From the NCBI RefSeq assembly GCF_000380025.1, contig NZ_KB904156.1, forward strand, positions 148,619-212,618: a stretch of DNA of 64,000 bases, given 5' to 3'. A model generated the notes under the pieces. That model ran no database searches and had not been told where the DNA came from. It was given only the letters and a program-made list of their open reading frames with translations. Of the stretch, positions 60,083 through 64,000 are shown in pieces. Made by a program: the position numbers and the translations under genes. Position 1 is the first letter of the stretch. Each line of letters begins with the position of its first letter. Source of the stretch: Streptococcus entericus DSM 14446. Lineage in GTDB: Bacteria > Bacillota > Bacilli > Lactobacillales > Streptococcaceae.

Positions 60083-60274
60083 ATGACACAAGAAAAATTT
60101 GACGCAAAACTAGACCAAGTTGCAGGCGGTATTAAAGAGGCTGCTGGTAAAGTCACAGGAGACAAACAGTTAGAGGCTGAAGGAACGGCTGAAAAACTTG
60201 GTGGAAAAATCAAGGAAGGTATCGAAGATGCCAAAGCAACTGTTAAAGGGGCTATTGATAGCCTCCTAAAATAA
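60083..60274 (+). CDS. CsbD family stress protein (copy 2)
   Basis: 63 residues, the classic CsbD length: EKFDAKLDQVAGGIKEAAG then GKVTGDKQLEAEGTAEKLGG. It is helical, charged and cytoplasmic. Located between the two Asp23 paralogs in the stress operon, which supports stress-induced expression. The longer paralog is at 38937-39185. Confidence 0.93.
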   Translation: MTQEKFDAKLDQVAGGIKEAAGKVTGDKQLEAEGTAEKLGGKIKEGIEDAKATVKGAIDSLLK

Positions 60275-60295
60275 AGACAAACAAAGGAGAAATAG

Positions 60296-60844
60296 ATGAC
60301 AAATCAAGCAAATAAACCAGCAGAAACTACTCTAGTAAAACCAATTAAAACAAGTTTGACCTATGAAAACAAGGTGATTGAGAAAATCGTCGGTCATGCT
60401 TTAGAAACCGTTGATGGCTTGTTGGCTGTTAGTGGAGGCTTCTTCACTGACTTAAAAAACAAGACCTTCAACGCTGAAAAGGTCACTGATGGTGTCAATG
60501 TTGAAGTTGGTACAAAAGAAGTTGCGGTTGACCTTGACATTATTGTTGAGTACCAAAAAGACATTCCTGCCATCGCGGAACAAATCAAGGAAGTTGTTAG
60601 CCGTGAAGTGGAACGGATGACCAAGTTAGTCTTGGTTGAGCTTAATGTTAACGTTGTTGATGTTAAGACACGTGCCGAACACGTTGCCGATTCAATCACC
60701 GTACAAGACAGGGTTGAATATGCGGCACAGTCAGCAAGTGACTTTGCATCTGAACAAGCAGGGAAAGCTCGTGTGGCCTTCTCAAATGGTATCGATACCG
60801 CCAAAGAAACAATCAGTGACGCGACAGAAGCTCGTGTAAACTAA
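60296..60844 (+). CDS. Asp23/Gls24 family envelope stress protein (copy 2)
   Basis: 182 residues, paralog of the 59535 gene: LTYENKVIEKIVGHALETVD, GLLAVSGGFFTDLKNKTF, NVEVGTKEVAVDLDIIVEY and NVVDVKTRAEHVADSITVQD align with it closely. The N-terminal 20 residues and the C-terminal tail differ. The AAAGGAG site is six bases before the ATG. Streptococcal and enterococcal Gls24 proteins of this type contribute to bile and envelope stress tolerance. Confidence 0.92.
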   Translation: MTNQANKPAETTLVKPIKTSLTYENKVIEKIVGHALETVDGLLAVSGGFFTDLKNKTFNAEKVTDGVNVEVGTKEVAVDLDIIVEYQKDIPAIAEQIKEVVSREVERMTKLVLVELNVNVVDVKTRAEHVADSITVQDRVEYAAQSASDFASEQAGKARVAFSNGIDTAKETISDATEARVN

Positions 60845-60880
60845 TGTTTAAGAGTTAAGAAAGAGAAAGGAAATAATATT

Positions 60881-61123
60881 ATGGAATTCATTTGGACCCT
60901 TATCGTCGGAGCAATCATCGGGGCAATCGGTGGTGCAATCACTAAAAAAGGACCTTCAGGTTGGATTGCTAACATCGTTGCTGGTATTGTCGGTTCTTAC
61001 GTTGGTCAGGCACTTTTTGGTGTGTGGGGACCAACTGCTGCTGGCATGGCAATCGTCCCATCAATTATCGGTGCGGCTCTTGTTACAATTGTTGCAGCTT
61101 ACTTCTTTGGAAGAAAAGGCTAA
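60881..61123 (+). CDS. glsB: GlsB/YeaQ/YmgE family small membrane protein (copy 2)
   Basis: 80 residues with three membrane helices: GAIIGAIGGAITKKGPSG, IVAGIVGSYVGQALFG and IIGAALVTIVAAYFFGRKG. It is very similar to the 57336 copy. It closes the alkaline-stress operon and is followed by a terminator. Confidence 0.93.
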   Translation: MEFIWTLIVGAIIGAIGGAITKKGPSGWIANIVAGIVGSYVGQALFGVWGPTAAGMAIVPSIIGAALVTIVAAYFFGRKG

Positions 61124-61146
61124 TCGTCTAAAAAAGTTATTTCTAG

Positions 61147-61175
61147 GGCAGGAACTTCTCGTTCCTGTCTTTTTA
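61147..61175 (+). terminator. Stress operon terminator
   Basis: GGCAGGAAC/GTTCCTGTC hairpin with one G-T pair, followed by TTTTTATC. Confidence 0.88.
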
Positions 61176-61270
61176 TCATTGAACAACGAATAGAAGGGAG
61201 AAGTGTTGTTCTACAATGATTTAATCTCTTGACGATAATCATATCTAAAATGACAATAAAAATTATTTTT

Positions 61271-61312
61271 TTGACAAAAATAGTTGTCAAAAATAAAATG
61301 ATGTGTTACAAT
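61271..61312 (+). promoter_or_regulatory. Promoter with inverted repeat for the XRE/CPBP operon
   Basis: TTGTCA (61284-61289), a 17-bp spacer and TACAAT (61307-61312) with extended TG. TTGACAA (61271-61277) and TTGTCAA (61284-61290) form an inverted repeat overlapping the -35, a good candidate site for the XRE protein encoded at 62427. Confidence 0.65.
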
Positions 61313-61352
61313 GAATTTGTTAAATAAAATAAATCGATTAGAGGAGGTTAAC

Positions 61353-61540
61353 ATGAGAGGAAAAGCTAATCAATTTTTATCGGTATTGCTCTGGGTCTTG
61401 TTTTATACGGTCTCTTAGAGAGTTTACTAGCAGTCGTGATGACACTTGTTGGATTAGTTATCATCAGGGGTTTGGGTCTTAATTCTCACCAGATAAGTAA
61501 GAACCTAGCAAGATTAGTGAAGGAAAGGGGAATGTCATGA
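61353..61540 (+). pseudogene. Small membrane protein gene requiring a -1 frameshift
   Basis: The ATG at 61353 follows GAGGAGG and reads seven codons before the frame runs to a stop at 61416-61418. The -1 frame, open from 61370 to the TGA at 61538-61540, encodes IFIGIALGLVLYGLLESLL, a second hydrophobic stretch and a basic tail SKNLARLVKERGMS. It overlaps the next ATG as ATGA, so the -1 frame product is clearly the real gene. The junction sits at CAA TTT TTA. A one-base deletion, a sequencing error or a programmed slip are possible. Confidence 0.7.
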
Positions 61541-61731
61541 AAAGGTCAGTTTCAACAATAAAGGCAGTTCTCATTGTTGGTATGATAACCATTATAGGAT
61601 TTTTATGCGGTATAACGGTGGGGCTGTCTGATGTCGGTGGTGAGATTAGTTGGTGGTTCGATAGTCTTCTCTTTATCAGTCCCTTGCTATCAGTCATAGC
61701 TCTGCTATTAGCGGACAAGGAGAAGGAATAG
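61537..61731 (+). CDS. Small two-helix membrane protein
   Basis: 64 residues: helix 1 (about 8-30, AVLIVGMITIIGFLCGITVG) and helix 2 (about 40-57, SLLFISPLLSVIALLL), then an acidic-basic tail DKEKE. The start overlaps the preceding frame as ATGA, and GAAAGGGG lies upstream. It is part of the operon that ends with the DUF3169 gene. No family is recognised. Confidence 0.65.
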   Translation: MKRSVSTIKAVLIVGMITIIGFLCGITVGLSDVGGEISWWFDSLLFISPLLSVIALLLADKEKE

Positions 61732-61783
61732 TAGTGACTATGATTGTTTATGTTAAGGCATCTCTAATTAGTGAAAGGAAAAT

Positions 61784-62425
61784 ATGATGAAAAAAACACT
61801 GGAAAAATGGCAAGTTCTCTTGCTCGGTGCTCTTCTGTTTATGGCAGATCTTCAGCTGATAGCCCGGATTGGTTCTTCAGAGGATTGGCTTGTTGCAGTT
61901 TTATGTGTGCTGTTGGCACTGGTTACGGCTTACGTGATCTGGCGTGGTAAGCTGCTCAAAGGAAGTGTTACACTGGTCTGGTGGCAATATTTATTGGCGA
62001 TGGGGCTGGGGTTATTTGCAGTTTATTTTTTCAAAATTTTAGGAGCCATGCTTCTTATGATTGAACATGGTCCAGGTTACATGCCTAATAACCAGCAGGC
62101 CATTATGGATGCTGGCATGCCTCCCTATCTCCTGTTTGCTTTTTCAGTCGTTTTGGCGCCAGTGATTGAGGAGTTTGTGATGCGAGGTCTGGTGATGGGA
62201 AAACTATTTAATCCTCGCTCCATTTGGGGGCTGTTAATCAGCAGTTTTGTCTTTGGATTCTTGCATAGCCCATCAGACTTAGGGAGCTGGGTCATGTATG
62301 GTGGCATGGGGCTGGCGCTTGGGCTGGTTTATCGCTACACTGAACGATTGGATGTCGCTATCGGGGTCCATGCGCTTAACAACCTGATAGGATTTGTCGT
62401 GATGATGACGATGGCAGGAGGTTAA
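61784..62425 (+). CDS. CPBP family intramembrane glutamic endopeptidase
   Basis: 213 residues with about six membrane helices. The Abi/CPBP motifs are EEFVMRGLVMGKLF (EExxxR), FVFGFLHS (FxxxH) and GVHALNNLIGF (HxxxN). Such proteases are often bacteriocin self-immunity or peptide-processing proteins. It is immediately followed, one base after its stop, by an XRE regulator. GAAAGGA lies before the tandem ATG. Confidence 0.9.
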   Translation: MMKKTLEKWQVLLLGALLFMADLQLIARIGSSEDWLVAVLCVLLALVTAYVIWRGKLLKGSVTLVWWQYLLAMGLGLFAVYFFKILGAMLLMIEHGPGYMPNNQQAIMDAGMPPYLLFAFSVVLAPVIEEFVMRGLVMGKLFNPRSIWGLLISSFVFGFLHSPSDLGSWVMYGGMGLALGLVYRYTERLDVAIGVHALNNLIGFVVMMTMAGG

Positions 62426-62426
62426 G

Positions 62427-62642
62427 ATGGATACTGTAAAAAATCGTCTCAAAGAGCTGCGTGCCAGAGACAGTCTAAATCAGACGGAGTTGGCTAAATT
62501 AGCACAGATTTCTCGTCAGACAGTCAGTCTGATTGAACGTGGCGAATACCTGCCCTCCATTCTTATTGCCCTGAAAATCGCCAAGATTTTCAAAGAGCCT
62601 GTTGAGCAGGTCTTTTCCCTCGCAGAAGGAGAGAGTAAATGA
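62427..62642 (+). CDS. XRE family transcriptional regulator (YozG-like)
   Basis: 71 residues consisting of a single helix-turn-helix: RLKELRARDSLNQTELAKLA then ISRQTVSLIERGEYLPSILIALKIAKIF. Short XRE proteins of this type regulate the membrane-protein operon in which they lie. The ribosome site AGGAGG is in the CPBP 3' end. Overlaps the next gene by 4 bp (ATGA). Confidence 0.9.
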   Translation: MDTVKNRLKELRARDSLNQTELAKLAQISRQTVSLIERGEYLPSILIALKIAKIFKEPVEQVFSLAEGESK

Positions 62643-62989
62643 CAACGAAAACATCGACAACTAAAATCGTCTACCAGAGCCTTGGGCTGATATTCTTAGT
62701 GCTATCAATCCTGATGGTTGTTATCAGCTTTTTCCAATCAGGTCAACAAGTTGTTGATCTTAACTGGCTGTTTTACCTCTTTGTGGGTCTTATTCACTTG
62801 AAAAAGGGTGAGTTGTATCAGCTCCAAAAAACGAAGCCTTGGGTGGGTTGGCTCTTGGCACTACCCGCTATTTTAGGACTTTTAATCGTCATATTGACAG
62901 ATGCGACCAAGATGTCATCAGGCATTTCGATAGATATATTTACCGTCATCTTATATAGTGGGACACTGGCGATGATGGAAGAAAAGTAG
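62639..62989 (+). CDS. Membrane protein of the XRE operon
   Basis: 116 residues with three to four hydrophobic segments (about 10-30, 42-55, 68-85 and 95-110), typical of small membrane partners of YozG-like XRE regulators. It begins within the regulator gene (ATGA overlap). No enzymatic motif. Probably forms a functional unit with the DUF3169 protein encoded next. Confidence 0.7.
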   Translation: MTTKTSTTKIVYQSLGLIFLVLSILMVVISFFQSGQQVVDLNWLFYLFVGLIHLKKGELYQLQKTKPWVGWLLALPAILGLLIVILTDATKMSSGISIDIFTVILYSGTLAMMEEK

Positions 62990-63005
62990 ATAAGGAGAGA
63001 ACATC

Positions 63006-63749
63006 GTGAATAAAGACACAATCAAGCGTTTAGTGAAGCAGTTAGGAGTTGGTGCTCTTATCGGAGGACCGGTTGGATTTTTAGTTGGGTATTTTGGATT
63101 ACTTGAAAAATCCGTGGTTGTTAGTGAGACCTTGCTACAAGATTTAGCTCACCTGTTTGGATATTTGGGCTTAGGTTTAGGTCTGGTGCTTAGCGGTTAC
63201 TTAACGATCCGAGTTAAGCATGGGGTTAAGCAATATCTAGAAGTCAGTGAAGAGGAGGTTGATGAGTACCTTTATCGTCAGGTTAATCGTTGTCATGGCT
63301 ATGCGATGGTGGCAACTGGTGTATCAATAATTTTTGCCTTTTTGCTGATGTTTTTGGGCTATCAGGTAACTGTTTTTGACGATAGTGCTAGCTTAGTGAT
63401 TCCTATTTTTGGACTTTTAGGGTTGGTGATTGCGAGTAGCTTGCAGATGTATCAGTTGAAATTGTACAATGACTTGCGAGGGCTTGACATGCCCTTGCTA
63501 CCAACGCTAAAGGAGTTGAAAAACAACGTCATGCGGCAGGATGAGGCCGAGTTGCAAGCTAACTACAAGATGGCCTTTGAAACCATTATGGGCTTGTCTA
63601 ATGTCGTTATTCCTACACTTTATATTGTGCTATTTTTCCTCGCTCAGTTGACCAAGCAGAGTACCTTGATGGGTTTCGTTGTTTTAGCAACCATTCACCT
63701 TTACATCATGATTAAAAACATCAAGATGACCAGAGAGTTTTATAAATAA
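63006..63749 (+). CDS. DUF3169 family membrane protein
   Basis: 247 residues starting with GTG at 63006 after AAGGAGAG. There are six membrane segments, in pairs at about 15-60, 90-135 and 195-240. The linker KHGVKQYLEVSEEEVDEYLYR and the basic tail match the DUF3169 family, which is widespread in Firmicutes and usually adjacent to an XRE regulator, as here. Function is unknown; lantibiotic or envelope stress sensing has been suggested for similar operons. Confidence 0.85.
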   Translation: MNKDTIKRLVKQLGVGALIGGPVGFLVGYFGLLEKSVVVSETLLQDLAHLFGYLGLGLGLVLSGYLTIRVKHGVKQYLEVSEEEVDEYLYRQVNRCHGYAMVATGVSIIFAFLLMFLGYQVTVFDDSASLVIPIFGLLGLVIASSLQMYQLKLYNDLRGLDMPLLPTLKELKNNVMRQDEAELQANYKMAFETIMGLSNVVIPTLYIVLFFLAQLTKQSTLMGFVVLATIHLYIMIKNIKMTREFYK

Positions 63750-63827
63750 GCCTTAAAGATCTGGTCTTTGGCAGATGAAAATCACCGTAAGGGATTTCCA
63801 AAACTTTCCATAAACCTATTTTTTATC

Positions 63828-63856
63828 TTGAAAATAAATGGAGAGTATGGTATAAT
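63828..63856 (+). promoter_or_regulatory. ptsH: ptsH promoter
   Basis: TTGAAA (63828-63833), a 17-bp spacer and TATAAT (63851-63856) with extended TGG. A consensus-like, strong housekeeping promoter. Confidence 0.8.
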
Positions 63857-63920
63857 CTTAACTTGTAAGGGTTATCATCTTGATTACCCAAAAAACAACA
63901 ATACATAAAGGAGAACCATT

Positions 63921-64000
63921 ATGGCTTCTAAAGATTTCCACATCGTTGCTGAAACAGGTATTCACGCACGTCCAGCTACTTTGCTTGTGCAAACAGCTAG
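63921..64000 (+). CDS. ptsH: Phosphocarrier protein HPr, 5' part only
   Basis: The first 26 codons are present and the gene continues beyond the window. [20 protein letters not shown] contains the phosphorylated His-15 in GIHARPAT. HPr transfers phosphate from Enzyme I to sugar permeases and, when phosphorylated at Ser-46, is the co-effector of CcpA, which may act on the cre-like sites noted above. AAAGGAG precedes the ATG; ptsI is expected to follow. Confidence 0.95.

Overview
This 64 kb window comes from a Streptococcus chromosome. The evidence is gene content and order: ctsR-clpC, divergent pfl and dinB, rnhC-lepB-recD2, truA followed by a PdxK/ThiD-type kinase and an ECF S component, a T-box-controlled trpB/trpX pair, Dpr under a PerR-like box, surface proteins with YSIRK-like signal peptides, the streptococcal polyamine cluster, and ptsH (HPr) running off the right edge. 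The species cannot be fixed from the sequence alone. No rRNA, tRNA, CRISPR array, intact insertion sequence or prophage is visible.

Left part (1-9.3 kb): a TetR-regulated ABC exporter operon whose promoter spacer is a perfect palindrome; a GNAT gene whose 3' end is formed by a 66-bp hairpin repeat also present near position 100; truA-kinase-ECF transporter; a tryptophan T-box controlling a lone TrpB and a TrpX binding protein without permease or ATPase; a short A24-type prepilin peptidase; and dpr.

9.3-18.7 kb is an accessory hydrolase island. Four unrelated or distantly related hydrolases (three HGGG/GxSxG esterases and a pectin-acetylesterase/Notum-like protein), a six-bladed-propeller lactonase-like protein and a SnoaL-like protein, nearly all membrane anchored, are controlled by two TetR repressors and one MerR regulator. 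It ends in decayed glycosyltransferase-8 and polysaccharide deacetylase genes.

18.7-48.4 kb is mostly core genome: mnmM, a 2131-residue GH20 surface glycosidase with ten 53-residue repeats but no LPXTG motif, exoA, a hemolysin-III protein, ctsR-clpC, a PrsW protease, dusB-hslO, a stomatin-like protein, a CHAP amidase, a lipoprotein, CsbD, pfl, dinB, recD2, lepB and rnhC.

48.4-57.3 kb: a highly structured, terminator-ended leader or small RNA of about 480 nt precedes the polyamine operon: speA, an inserted orphan Tdi1/GAD-like immunity gene, speE, carboxyspermidine dehydrogenase and decarboxylase, a DUF6572 gene, aguA, a GNAT and aguB. Arginine is converted through agmatine and N-carbamoylputrescine to putrescine, which then goes to spermidine by the carboxyspermidine route; the role of SpeE is unclear because no speD is nearby.

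57.3-61.2 kb is an envelope/alkaline stress locus (GlsB, AmaP, DUF2273, two Asp23/Gls24 proteins, CsbD, GlsB) next to a BusR-like GntR/RCK_C regulator. An 11-bp motif is shared by the upstream regions of the regulator and the stress operon. 61.3-63.7 kb is a small-membrane-protein/CPBP/XRE/DUF3169 operon whose first gene needs a -1 frameshift, and the window closes with the start of ptsH.
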